Notes under the pieces: generated by a model
The model's database searches: none
What the model was told of the DNA's origin: nothing
The model's input: only the letters and a program-made list of their open reading frames with translations
Translations under genes and position numbers: made by a program
Shown here: in pieces, positions 1 to 7,355 of the stretch
Numbering within the stretch: position 1 is the first letter of the stretch
Layout of the letters: each line of letters opens with the position of its first letter
Assembly (NCBI GenBank): GCA_016717205.1
Contig: JADKGC010000001.1
Span: forward strand, 62,001 to 126,000
Source: Candidatus Flexifilum breve
GTDB taxonomy: Bacteria > Chloroflexota > Anaerolineae > Aggregatilineales > Phototrophicaceae
Length of the DNA: 64,000 bases
Reading direction: 5' to 3'

Positions 1-157
1 GCCCCGCCGCATCAATGATTTCAGCGCTCTCAAACGGCGTGCCGTGTGAGAACAAAGCTGCGATCTGACCGTCGTTGAGAGCAATGTCAACGGCTTCGAT
101 CCCGCGTTCGGTGACAACCATCCCGTTGGTGATGACGGTTTCAAATCTCATGGGCAT
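1..157 (-). CDS. Hydantoinase/allantoinase-like amidohydrolase (N-terminal fragment)
   Basis: Only the first 52 codons are present; the gene runs off the left edge. The peptide opens MPMRFETVITNGMVVTERG and continues with a D-I-A-L-N-D-G-Q-I-A-A-L stretch ending in IIDAAG. That is the typical first beta-sandwich of cyclic-amidohydrolases (dihydropyrimidinase, hydantoinase, allantoinase, dihydroorotase); the metal-binding HxH motif would lie beyond the edge. The start overlaps the stop of the M20 gene by one base (TAATG), so the two are probably translationally coupled. It is the last visible gene of the leftward operon that begins at 6495. Substrate is unknown; a cyclic amide would fit the deacylase and aminotransferase upstream. 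Confidence 0.7.
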   Translation of the reverse strand, partial: MPMRFETVITNGMVVTERGIEAVDIALNDGQIAALFSHGTPFESAEIIDAAG

Positions 158-1308
158 TATCCATGAAACAGTGTCCGGTCAATAAAAGTCTGCAAAATAC
201 GCTGCGTCTGTTCGAGTTCAGCAATGTCAACATATTCGTCAAACGCATGCGCCACTTCATAACTGCCAGGGCCAAAGATAATCATTTCGCCACGCGTCGC
301 TTCGGTGAGATGTTTGGCGTCGCTGCCCGGCAAATAGCCGATGGGCTGCGGGTCGATCCCAAGAATCTCGCCCACCACCGCCAGAAACGTCTGCGCGAGC
401 GGGCTGTCCACGGTCGAATCGAACCAGTTGGAGGTGAGCCAATCGCCGATGCTGATCTGCGCGGGCGCGACATCGACCGCCGCGATCACGGCCTGCATTT
501 CGTGCTGCACGGCGGCGGGGTCTTCGCCGGGGATCATGCGCCGATCCAGATAGACCGCGCAGGAATCGGGGACGGCGTTCGCCGTGCTGCCCCCGTGAAT
601 CACGCCGATGTTGCAGGTCGGCACGCCCACCAGCGGATGCACGCGCTCGGCAAGCTGGTGGTGATAGGCTTCCAGCGCCAGCACCGCCCGCGCCATCGCC
701 GTGATCGCGTTGACGCCGCGATCCGGGTTGGTCGCATGCACGGACTTGCCCGTCGTGCGCACCGTCGCGCGCATCACGCCTTTGTGCGCGGTCGCCACCC
801 GGTTATGCGTCTGCTCACCCACGACAATGAAATCACACATGGGCAGATGACCGTTATCAGCCAACCAGCGCGTACCTAAGCGCCCGCCAACTTCTTCCTC
901 GGCGGCGGCGACCAGCACGAGCGTCCCGCGCAGGCTGTCCCGCGCGGCGGCATTGAGGATCGTCTGCATCATGGCGGCAAGCGGGGCTTTGTCGTCGACG
1001 CTGCCCTTGCCATACACGCGTCCATCTTTGATGACCGCCGCGTAGGGATCGACGCTCCACTGGCCTGCCTCGTCGGCGGCAATCGGCACAGTGTCGATGT
1101 GCGCGTGCACCATAATCACCGGATCGCCCGAGCCGAGCGTCGCGATGACGCTCACGGCTTCCGGTTTGCTGTCGGGCGCGACGGACACGACCTGACAGCC
1201 GACGGCGGCCATCGTCTGAGCGATGAAATCGGCAATCGCGCGGGTGTCTCCCGGCGGATTGGGCGAGGGAATGCGGACGAGCGACTGAAGGAGTTCGATG
1301 AGCGTCAT
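157..1308 (-). CDS. M20 family deacylase/peptidase (ArgE/DapE-like)
   Basis: A 383-residue zinc-dependent amide hydrolase of the acetylornithine deacetylase / succinyl-DAP desuccinylase family. Visible motifs are HAHIDTVP (first metal His and Asp), GKGSVDDKAPLA (bridging Asp), AAAEEEVGG (catalytic Glu pair) and a C-terminal GSDAKHL/GPGSYEVAHAFDEY region carrying the last metal His. I chose the ATG at 1308 (MTLIELLQSL) because the frame upstream of it reads through the neighbouring gene and has no family similarity. It lies 8 bp after the aminotransferase stop in the leftward operon. Family members remove acyl, succinyl or carbamoyl groups from amino acids. Here it could open the product of the adjacent hydantoinase-like enzyme, but the true substrate is not readable from the sequence. 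Confidence 0.88.
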   Translation of the reverse strand: MTLIELLQSLVRIPSPNPPGDTRAIADFIAQTMAAVGCQVVSVAPDSKPEAVSVIATLGSGDPVIMVHAHIDTVPIAADEAGQWSVDPYAAVIKDGRVYGKGSVDDKAPLAAMMQTILNAAARDSLRGTLVLVAAAEEEVGGRLGTRWLADNGHLPMCDFIVVGEQTHNRVATAHKGVMRATVRTTGKSVHATNPDRGVNAITAMARAVLALEAYHHQLAERVHPLVGVPTCNIGVIHGGSTANAVPDSCAVYLDRRMIPGEDPAAVQHEMQAVIAAVDVAPAQISIGDWLTSNWFDSTVDSPLAQTFLAVVGEILGIDPQPIGYLPGSDAKHLTEATRGEMIIFGPGSYEVAHAFDEYVDIAELEQTQRILQTFIDRTLFHG

Positions 1309-1316
1309 GGGCGTGT

Positions 1317-2504
1317 TTATCCCTGCGCCCGGTAGCGTTCGATGATCGGACGCATACGTGCCAGCGCCTCCGTCAGCAAATCCGTCGACTGCAAGACGCT
1401 GATGCGCAGGTAGCCACCCCAGTTTTCGCCGAAGGCATTGCCGGGGAAGATCAATACGCGCCCCTCTTTGAGCAGCAGATAGGCCAGTTCGGTGGCGTGA
1501 ATGCCCGTCGACGAGCTGTTCGTCCACAGGAAGAATGCGCCGCGCGGATCGCTGTAGTCGAGGCCGAGTTCGTTCAGACCGCGCATCATCAATGCTCGCC
1601 GTTCCGCGTAGATCCGGTGAAATTCACGGATCGGTTCCTGCGTGCCCGTTTGCGCGGCCAGCGCCGCCCACTGGCTGATCGAAGCTGCTGCGCCCGTGGT
1701 CGCCGCTTTGACGCGCGTCATCGCCTGAATGAAGTTGAGCGGTGCGGCGGCATAGCCCACGCGGAAGCCCGTCATCGCATACGTCTTCGAGAAGCCGTTG
1801 AGCGTGATCGTGCGTTCCGCCATGCCGGGCAGCGACCCGATACTGAAGTGCTGCCACCCGTCAAACAGGAACTTTTCGTAGATCTCATCGGAGATCACGA
1901 TCAGGTTATGGCGGATGGCGATCTCGGCAATGGCGCGCAGGCGGTCTTCGGTAACAATCCCGCTCGTCGGGTTGCTCGGCGTGATGATCAAGATAACTTT
2001 GGTCTTCGGGGTAATCGCCGCTTCGATAGCTTCGGGGCGCAGATTGAAGGCGTCCGCGTGTGTCGTCGGCACGAGCACCATTTTGCCACCCGCGCTGGCA
2101 ATCGCCTCGTCATATGAGGTATAGCGCGGATCGGGCACGAGCACTTCGTCGCCGGGATCGAGCAGCGTTTGCATGACGAGGTACAAGCCCTCTTGCCCAC
2201 CCGTCGTGATCATGACGTTCTCGAATCGAACAGGCAGACCGTTTTCGGCGCGCAGTTTGGCGGCAATGGCCTCGCGCAGCTCCGGTAAGCCCGCGATGGG
2301 CGTCGCGCCCATCTTGCCGTCGCGCATGGCCGCCTTCGCCGCTTCGACAATGTGTGCGGGTGTCGCCAGGTCCGGGTCGCCGCGCCCGAGCGCAATCGCG
2401 TCCGGGTACAGCGCGGAGAGTTCCATCAGTTTATAGCGGAGCTGTGTGCCATCGGCGGCGACGGCGCGCACGTCTTCGGGAATGTTCGGGTTCGCGATGG
2501 CCAT
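1317..2504 (-). CDS. PLP-dependent class I/II aminotransferase
   Basis: A 395-residue fold-type I aminotransferase of the aspartate/aromatic family. It shows the substrate/PLP features in order: ALGRGDPDLATP, the Y at YTSYDE, SNPTSG (Asn contacting PLP), VISDEIYEKFLFDG (Asp and Tyr of the cofactor pocket), the catalytic lysine in LNGFSKTYAMTGFRVGY, and a C-terminal LRISVLQST Arg that normally holds the substrate carboxylate. Full length and intact. Its ATG directly abuts the TAA of the upstream lysine-less paralogue (TAAATG), so the two are almost certainly co-translated. Amino donor and acceptor are not predictable. Confidence 0.92.
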   Translation of the reverse strand: MAIANPNIPEDVRAVAADGTQLRYKLMELSALYPDAIALGRGDPDLATPAHIVEAAKAAMRDGKMGATPIAGLPELREAIAAKLRAENGLPVRFENVMITTGGQEGLYLVMQTLLDPGDEVLVPDPRYTSYDEAIASAGGKMVLVPTTHADAFNLRPEAIEAAITPKTKVILIITPSNPTSGIVTEDRLRAIAEIAIRHNLIVISDEIYEKFLFDGWQHFSIGSLPGMAERTITLNGFSKTYAMTGFRVGYAAAPLNFIQAMTRVKAATTGAAASISQWAALAAQTGTQEPIREFHRIYAERRALMMRGLNELGLDYSDPRGAFFLWTNSSSTGIHATELAYLLLKEGRVLIFPGNAFGENWGGYLRISVLQSTDLLTEALARMRPIIERYRAQG

Positions 2505-3206
2505 TTAGGCTTCCTCCAGACCGAGCGCTGCCCACTGCGACACACTGGTCGTGCAGATGGTCATGCTCTGCTTGTAGGCGCGCAGTTTGTTCGCCGCCTT
2601 CGATCCCGCCATCCAACCGACGCGCCACCCGGGGAGCGCCCCCGAAAAGCTGCCCACGCTAATCGTCTGCGGGGCGAGTTCAGCGCGCTGCGCGGGGTGA
2701 AAGCTCCCGGTCAGCCCAGCGGAGACATCCCACACGATCCACCAATTCTTCGCGCCAGCTTGTTCGCAGATCGCCGCGACCACCGCGGGATCATCATCCG
2801 GGGTCAGGTAGACGAGGCTGATAGGCGCGGAGGTATCGGTCGTCAGTTCCAGGCCGAGCAGCTGCGCGGCGGCGGTCAACACGGAACCGCTGCCGGCGTG
2901 CACAACGCTCGTTCCAACGGGGGCAAGCTGCTTGAGCGCGACGAAGCGGGCTTCGGTCGCGCCGCAGGTGATGGTCGCCGCGTCCGGGTTGAGTTCCAGC
3001 CCGTACTGGCGGTTGAGCGCAGTCACGATCTGCGTGCGCAGGGGCAAAATACCGGGGCGGTCGGTGTAATGCGTGTGCCCCGCGTCCAGCGCTTCATACG
3101 CTTTGTCGATCACGCCTTCAGGGACGGGCAGTATCACCGTGTTCTCTGTCGGTTCAGGCAAACCGAGCACCCGCTGCGCGAGTGGTCTAGCGAGAGTTGC
3201 GCTCAT
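2505..3206 (-). CDS. Short aminotransferase-like protein lacking the PLP lysine
   Basis: At 233 residues this is about 160 shorter than a normal aminotransferase but clearly has the same fold order: HYTDRPGILPLRTQIVTALN resembles the YT.x.GxPELRxAI motif, then ITCGATEA, then WWIVWDVSAG in place of VISDEIY, then SVGSFSGALPGWRVGWMAG where active enzymes have SFSKxxxMTGxRVGY. The cofactor lysine is replaced by glycine, and the NPTG loop is replaced by TPDDDP. The C-terminal small domain with the substrate arginine is missing. It sits between a dehydrogenase (4-bp ATGA overlap at 3203-3206) and the full-length aminotransferase. The frame is open and clean, so it looks like a maintained degenerate paralogue, perhaps a partner subunit, rather than a decaying gene. 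Catalysis by the usual mechanism is not possible. Confidence 0.75.
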   Translation of the reverse strand: MSATLARPLAQRVLGLPEPTENTVILPVPEGVIDKAYEALDAGHTHYTDRPGILPLRTQIVTALNRQYGLELNPDAATITCGATEARFVALKQLAPVGTSVVHAGSGSVLTAAAQLLGLELTTDTSAPISLVYLTPDDDPAVVAAICEQAGAKNWWIVWDVSAGLTGSFHPAQRAELAPQTISVGSFSGALPGWRVGWMAGSKAANKLRAYKQSMTICTTSVSQWAALGLEEA

Positions 3207-4273
3207 GCCGACACCACCTCACGCGCAAACGGGAAGTCGATATTCAGCTTCTGCGCCAGTTCCGCCAGTTGGTCGAAGATCACCGCGTCCAACCGCGCGC
3301 CGTTCTGGCGGTAGTCCTGTTCGCGGCGGTGATCGATTTCACCGGGAACGAGAATTTCGTCGACGCCGGGGCGCTTCTTCGCCGCTTTGATGTCCCCGAT
3401 GAACGAGTCCATGCGCGCCTTGAACTCCTCGACGGGCATAAACCAGTTGATGTCAATGGCGATCATCAGATGGGAGACATCCTGCTTCGCCGGGTTGCTG
3501 TAGGGGACGAGGCCAAAGCCGCCCCCGCCCAACACGCCCGTGAGCACATCGGTCAGCATCGCCAGACCGTAGCCTTTGTACTGCCCAATCCCGAGCAGCG
3601 CGCCCTTCATGGCGGCGGCGGGATCGTCGGTTTCTTCGCCGTCAGGGGTCAGCGCCCAGTCGAGCGGCATCTTCTTGCCCTCGCGCTGATACCACTGCAT
3701 CATGCCTTTGCCCGCCGTTGTCAGCGCGATATCCAGCACCACCGGGAAACCTGACCCGCTCGGCGCGGCAATCCCCCAGGGATTCGTGCCGACCACGCCG
3801 GAGGCCGCGCCCCACGGGGCCATCTCCGGCCCGGCGTTGGTCATCGCCACGCCGATCATGTCCTGTTCGACGGCGAGCCGCGCGGGTACGGCGGATGAAC
3901 CAAAATGCGTACTGTTGCGCACGACTACCGTACCAATGCCGCTGATCTTCGCCTTTTCAATCGCCAGCAGCATCGATTTCTGCGCTACGACCGAGCCGAG
4001 TCCGTTATGTCCATCGACCAGCGCCAGCGCAGGAGACTCTTTGACGATCTCAAAGGGCGCTCCGGGGATGATCCACCCGTTGTTGATGCGTTCGCGGTAA
4101 ACGGGCAGGCGCCGCACGCCCTGCCCCTGCCCCGGCAGCGTGCGCAGTTCGCTTTGCATCAAGCCGCGCGTGCAGTAACGGGCCTCGTCTTCCGAAACGC
4201 CCATCGCCACAAATGCGCGAAACGTGAAGTCTTCCAGCGCATCGACGGGGACACGTACCAGTGTGATCCCCAT
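3203..4273 (-). CDS. LDH2/MDH2-family NAD(P)-dependent 2-hydroxyacid dehydrogenase
   Basis: 356 residues, typical for the malate/L-lactate dehydrogenase family that also holds ureidoglycolate and diketo-piperidine reductases, which is unrelated to classical Rossmann LDH. Diagnostic stretches are the GLMQSELR / QGVRRLPVYRERINNG N-terminal region, LVDGHNGLGSVVAQKSM, VVVRNSTHFG (the catalytic His), MTNAGPEMAPWG, GTNPWGIAAPS and the long IGQYKGYGLAMLTDVLTG motif. It overlaps the next gene by ATGA and starts 2 bp after the VOC gene. In context it could reduce a 2-keto acid released by the aminotransferase, or oxidise the hydroxy acid. The family is certain, the substrate is not. Confidence 0.9.
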   Translation of the reverse strand: MGITLVRVPVDALEDFTFRAFVAMGVSEDEARYCTRGLMQSELRTLPGQGQGVRRLPVYRERINNGWIIPGAPFEIVKESPALALVDGHNGLGSVVAQKSMLLAIEKAKISGIGTVVVRNSTHFGSSAVPARLAVEQDMIGVAMTNAGPEMAPWGAASGVVGTNPWGIAAPSGSGFPVVLDIALTTAGKGMMQWYQREGKKMPLDWALTPDGEETDDPAAAMKGALLGIGQYKGYGLAMLTDVLTGVLGGGGFGLVPYSNPAKQDVSHLMIAIDINWFMPVEEFKARMDSFIGDIKAAKKRPGVDEILVPGEIDHRREQDYRQNGARLDAVIFDQLAELAQKLNIDFPFAREVVSA

Positions 4274-4275
4274 CG

Positions 4276-4746
4276 CTAAATGCCCTTTACCGCTTTGTAC
4301 TCTTCCAATTGTTCGGGCGTATAGACCTGCATCAGTTCCAGTTCAATGCCGCCCGCTTCCTGATCGAGGAATGCGACCCACCCCTCGGGATGCACATGGC
4401 TGCCCTTGACCTTACACGCGCTGCATTCCTTCAGCGTCGCGCCCTGCGCCTGGGCATGAGCCAGCGCTTCATCAATGTTCGGCACGGCATAGCAGATGTG
4501 GTGCAAACCTTCGTAACCGCGCTCGTTGATCCACTTGTCAAAGCGCCCACCCGCGTCCAGCGACTGGCACAATTGGTATTCCACATCGCCAACCCAGAAG
4601 ATCGCCACGCGGTTGCGCGACTTGGGATAATCGTGCACCTGCGCGTCGTGCCCCACGCCGAGATAGTCCTGATACGTCTTGAGCGCGGCGTTGGCGTCGC
4701 GCACAGCGAAAGCCATATGCTTGATATATTTGCCTTCGGGCATCAT
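4276..4746 (-). CDS. VOC-superfamily protein (methylmalonyl-CoA epimerase/glyoxalase-like)
   Basis: 156 residues. Two beta-alpha-beta-beta-beta modules of the vicinal-oxygen-chelate fold are visible: KYIKHMAFAVRDANAALKTYQDYLGV, then GYEGLHHICYAVPNIDEALAHAQAQGATL, ending AFLDQEAGGIELELMQVY. Metal-ligand positions are H (KHMAF), H (LHHIC) and E (IELELM), the arrangement of methylmalonyl-CoA epimerase and glyoxalase I. Start may be either Met of the MMPEGK opening. It lies between a DUF4438 gene and the LDH2-type dehydrogenase in the leftward operon. Epimerisation or racemisation of an alpha carbon is a reasonable inference; methylmalonyl-CoA itself is not supported by any neighbour. Confidence 0.8.
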   Translation of the reverse strand: MMPEGKYIKHMAFAVRDANAALKTYQDYLGVGHDAQVHDYPKSRNRVAIFWVGDVEYQLCQSLDAGGRFDKWINERGYEGLHHICYAVPNIDEALAHAQAQGATLKECSACKVKGSHVHPEGWVAFLDQEAGGIELELMQVYTPEQLEEYKAVKGI

Positions 4747-4753
4747 CTCACTC

Positions 4754-5635
4754 CTAATTATTCAGTGAAAACACATCGCGCAAATTGACGCCGGGGCTGA
4801 CGACGGGATTTATGCCGCCGCTGGCGCTGGTCATAATGAGCGTGACGCCGGGGCCATAGCCGTTGCGCGGGCTGTCGCCCTGCCCGACCACACCGATCCC
4901 CACCGCGCCCCGCAGATAGCCGTGATTCCAACTGCTGTCGTAGTCCGCCAGCGCGACGACATCGCCGAGCCGCAGATTTTCGAGACCCGCTTCCTTAAGG
5001 GCTTCTTTGTCTGTGCTCTGGATGTGCAGCGATCCGCCTTCGCTGGTCAAGCCAGCGCCCGCGCCGAGCAGATGCGGCGGCACGACGGCGACGCACGGCA
5101 CATTCAAGCGGCCATCCGACCCGGTCGTGACTTCGAGGCTGTCGAGCAGTTCGGGGGAGCAGCTTTTGAGCATGACATTGGGGTGATCGAGCAGGTCCAT
5201 GCCGACGCCCTGCGACCGAATGACGATCTTGTCGCCAATCGCCATTTTCTCGCGCGCCGCTTTCTCAAAATGAATGATGACGTGTTCAGAGAAACGTCCG
5301 GACTTCCCCGTGACCACACCGCGCGTGCCTTTGGCATCGCCCGTCATGACGATGGCGGCATTGCCCACGCACGCAAGGATGTTCAAACCGCGGTTGCCTG
5401 TATCATCTTTGAGCATGATGCTCACGCCGGGGTGGACGTTATCCGCCAGCCAGCCATAGGCCGTATCGCCGACCGACACGTTGTACACGATGCCACCATA
5501 AGCCGGCATCAGGTACGGTCGCCCCTGCGAGTCGAGCGAATAGGGCTGCGCGGGCAGGCCGGGAAACGACGGCGACGCGATCTGCCCCATGACCGAGACA
5601 CACACAATTTTGTCAGCATTGGTTCGGACGCTCAT
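4754..5635 (-). CDS. DUF4438-family protein (paralogue 1)
   Basis: 293 residues with no signal peptide or membrane segment. I recognise it as a member of the uncharacterised DUF4438 family from the glycine-rich blocks: YGGIVYNVSVGDTAYGWLADNVHPGVS, ILACVGNAAIVMTGDAKGTRGVVTGKSGR, GVGMDLLDHPNVMLKSCSPEL, LRLGDVVALADYDSSWNHGYLRGAVGIGVVGQGD and GYGPGVTLIMTSASGGI. The Gly/Asp/His-rich surface looks like an enzyme core, but no catalytic role is established to my knowledge. Its start overlaps the stop of the second paralogue by ATGA (5632-5635). Adjacent co-transcribed copies suggest a heteromeric complex or two related steps in the operon's pathway. Confidence 0.78.
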   Translation of the reverse strand: MSVRTNADKIVCVSVMGQIASPSFPGLPAQPYSLDSQGRPYLMPAYGGIVYNVSVGDTAYGWLADNVHPGVSIMLKDDTGNRGLNILACVGNAAIVMTGDAKGTRGVVTGKSGRFSEHVIIHFEKAAREKMAIGDKIVIRSQGVGMDLLDHPNVMLKSCSPELLDSLEVTTGSDGRLNVPCVAVVPPHLLGAGAGLTSEGGSLHIQSTDKEALKEAGLENLRLGDVVALADYDSSWNHGYLRGAVGIGVVGQGDSPRNGYGPGVTLIMTSASGGINPVVSPGVNLRDVFSLNN

Positions 5636-6495
5636 AGTACCTCGCGGATGTTCAAGTAATTAGCAATATTGGCGGCGGGGTCGATCAGCCATTCGATGCA
5701 CGATTCGGCACTCGTCATCAGCGTGAGGATGCCGGGACCATGCCCGGTCATGACCGAGTCGCCGTGGATGCACAGCGCAATCGTCACCGCGCCTTTGCGG
5801 TAGCCGCGCCCCCAGCGGTGATCGGCGTCGGGGATGACGACGAGATCGCCGAGGCGCATCTGGTCGATGCCGAGTTCCGCCATCAACGCGCGGTCGCCGG
5901 ACATCAAATCCTGATCGACGTATTCTGAGTTCAATTCTGCGCCCGACCCCATGATGCGGGGCGGCAGTTCCATCGTGACGGGCACGCGCAGCTTGCCGTT
6001 GACGACTTCCATGGGGATACCATGAATCAGTTTCGGGCTGCACTTCTTCAGTTCGATCTGCGGAAAGTCGAGGAGCTGCAGGCCGCGCCCGTAGGCTGTG
6101 ATCTGGATGGCATCGCCCACACAGAGCAGGTCATTCGCCTCCGCTGGGAAGTCCACCAGCAGACGCGCATGCTCGCCCGTGACGATCCCTTCCGCGCCTT
6201 TGGCGAGGCCAGAGGTGATGACAGCGCGGTTACCGATGCAGGTCAGGTAGTGCAGGGCATACTCACCACCGGAGTCCGGGTTGGCAATCGACACACCCGG
6301 CTCCACGTGATCGCCTGACCAGCCGAAAGCGGGATCGCCAACGCGAGCGTTATACACTACCCCCGACATCCCGGGGAGCACTCGCCCGACGCCGTTCGTG
6401 TCGAGCGTGTAACCCGGGTAGCGCAGGCTCGGCTGACTGACGTTCCCCATCACGACCATTTCCACAAGCTGTGCTTCGTTGGTTCTTAAGGTCAT
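5632..6495 (-). CDS. DUF4438-family protein (paralogue 2)
   Basis: 287 residues, first gene of the leftward operon. It matches its neighbour block for block: MSGVVYNARVGDPAFGWSGDHVEPGVS, LTCIGNRAVITSGLAKGAEGIVTGEHARL, GRGLQLLDFPQIELKKCSPKL, MRLGDLVVIPDADHRWGRGYRKGAVTIALCIHGD and GHGPGILTLMTSAESCIEW. The overall sequence has diverged substantially. I place the start at the ATG at 6495, which has a GGAG six bases upstream. An upstream in-frame GTG at 6558 would overlap the promoter-proximal DNA and has no ribosome site. Conserved CSP, D/H and GD motifs shared by the two copies are the best candidates for active-site residues. Function unknown. Confidence 0.78.
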   Translation of the reverse strand: MTLRTNEAQLVEMVVMGNVSQPSLRYPGYTLDTNGVGRVLPGMSGVVYNARVGDPAFGWSGDHVEPGVSIANPDSGGEYALHYLTCIGNRAVITSGLAKGAEGIVTGEHARLLVDFPAEANDLLCVGDAIQITAYGRGLQLLDFPQIELKKCSPKLIHGIPMEVVNGKLRVPVTMELPPRIMGSGAELNSEYVDQDLMSGDRALMAELGIDQMRLGDLVVIPDADHRWGRGYRKGAVTIALCIHGDSVMTGHGPGILTLMTSAESCIEWLIDPAANIANYLNIREVL

Positions 6496-6565
6496 GGCTT
6501 TCTCCAAAAAGTGCGGGTAATTTTCGGGAATTGGACCGTCGTTTACCCAGTTTTCCACGAATTGC

Positions 6566-6658
6566 TTGACACGTGGTGCTGCATCGCTATAATCCTAAAC
6601 GTCGACTGTCAATTGTCGACAATCGACAGATTATAGGTAGTCGAGAGATCGTTGTCAA
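6566..6658. promoter_or_regulatory. Back-to-back sigma70-type promoters sharing one palindromic operator
   Basis: Rightward promoter: TTGACA (6566-6571), 16-bp spacer, TATAAT (6588-6593). Leftward promoter on the other strand: TTGACA (6653-6658), 17-bp spacer, TATAAT (6630-6635). Exactly between the two -10 boxes is a 24-bp inverted repeat (6606-6629) with one mismatched pair. Its perfect 12-bp core, ATTGTCGACAAT, is flanked by CTGTC and GACAG. The core fits the GT..AC-type operators of FadR/FCD GntR proteins. It would overlap both transcription starts, so one regulator dimer could repress both operons. Confidence 0.85.
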
Positions 6659-6662
6659 GTCA

Positions 6663-7355
6663 ATGACCCAACCGAACAACCCTCTCCATATTGAGAATAA
6701 ACCGCTGCGTGAACGCGTGCTGGATGTCCTGCGCGACGCCATCGTGAGCGGTGAATTCAAGCCGGGCCAACCACTGGTGGAGATGGATATTGCCGCGCAG
6801 TTGGGCATCAGCCGCGCACCGCTGCGTGAGGCGCTCCAGTTCCTCAACCATGAAGGCTTGGTCGAGGTGATGCCCTATCGTGGCACGGTGGTCAAAGCGC
6901 TCACGCGCACTGACATCGAGGAGTTGTACAGCCTGCGCAGTGCGCTGGAAACGTTCGCCTTACAACGCGTCATCGCGCAGAACAACCCGGACAACGCTGC
7001 GGAACTGCGCGCGTGTTTCGAAGCGATGCTGGCCGCCGCTCAGGCAGGCGATCTCAAACAGGTTAATGACATCGACCGGCAGTTTCACGACTTGCTGATC
7101 GAATTAAGCCAGCACAGTCTGCTGGCGACGACGTGGAACACGGTCTCGCTGCGCGTGCGGCAGGTGATGGCGCTGCGCAACCGCAAGAACCGCGACATCA
7201 CGCAGATCGCCTACAACCATCTACCGATTATCGAGGCGATTGCCGAAGCGGACGAACCGCTGGCGGTGCGCCTGCTCCAGCAGCACATCTCGTCTTCGGG
7301 CGATCTGCTCGCCGAAATGTGGGACGACACCCCACCGGAGGCGGATCAGCCATGA
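6663..7355 (+). CDS. GntR-family transcriptional regulator, FCD (FadR) subfamily
   Basis: 230 residues. The N-terminal winged helix (about 10-75) reads LRERVLDVLRDAIVSGEFKPGQPLVEMDIAAQLGISRAPLREALQFLNHEGLVEVMPYRGTVV, a textbook GntR signature. The rest is the helical FCD ligand-binding domain, with DIEELYSLRSALE, the RQFHDLLIELS block and YNHLPIIEAIAEAD; the His and Asp residues are those that usually bind a metal and a carboxylate effector. The ATG at 6663 is preferred because upstream in-frame codons lie in or before the promoter. It is transcribed from the shared divergent promoter, so it probably represses itself and both operons until a pathway acid is present. Its stop overlaps the next start (ATGA). 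Confidence 0.93.
   Translation: MTQPNNPLHIENKPLRERVLDVLRDAIVSGEFKPGQPLVEMDIAAQLGISRAPLREALQFLNHEGLVEVMPYRGTVVKALTRTDIEELYSLRSALETFALQRVIAQNNPDNAAELRACFEAMLAAAQAGDLKQVNDIDRQFHDLLIELSQHSLLATTWNTVSLRVRQVMALRNRKNRDITQIAYNHLPIIEAIAEADEPLAVRLLQQHISSSGDLLAEMWDDTPPEADQP

Noticed and set aside
163..879. Long open frame antisense to the M20 gene (and similar ones antisense to 2505-4273, 9415-10989, 42689-43636, 49007-50341 and 53833-55662)
   Set aside because: These arise from high-GC codon bias on the opposite strand of clearly conserved genes. Their translations are Arg/His/Ala-rich with no family features or ribosome sites.
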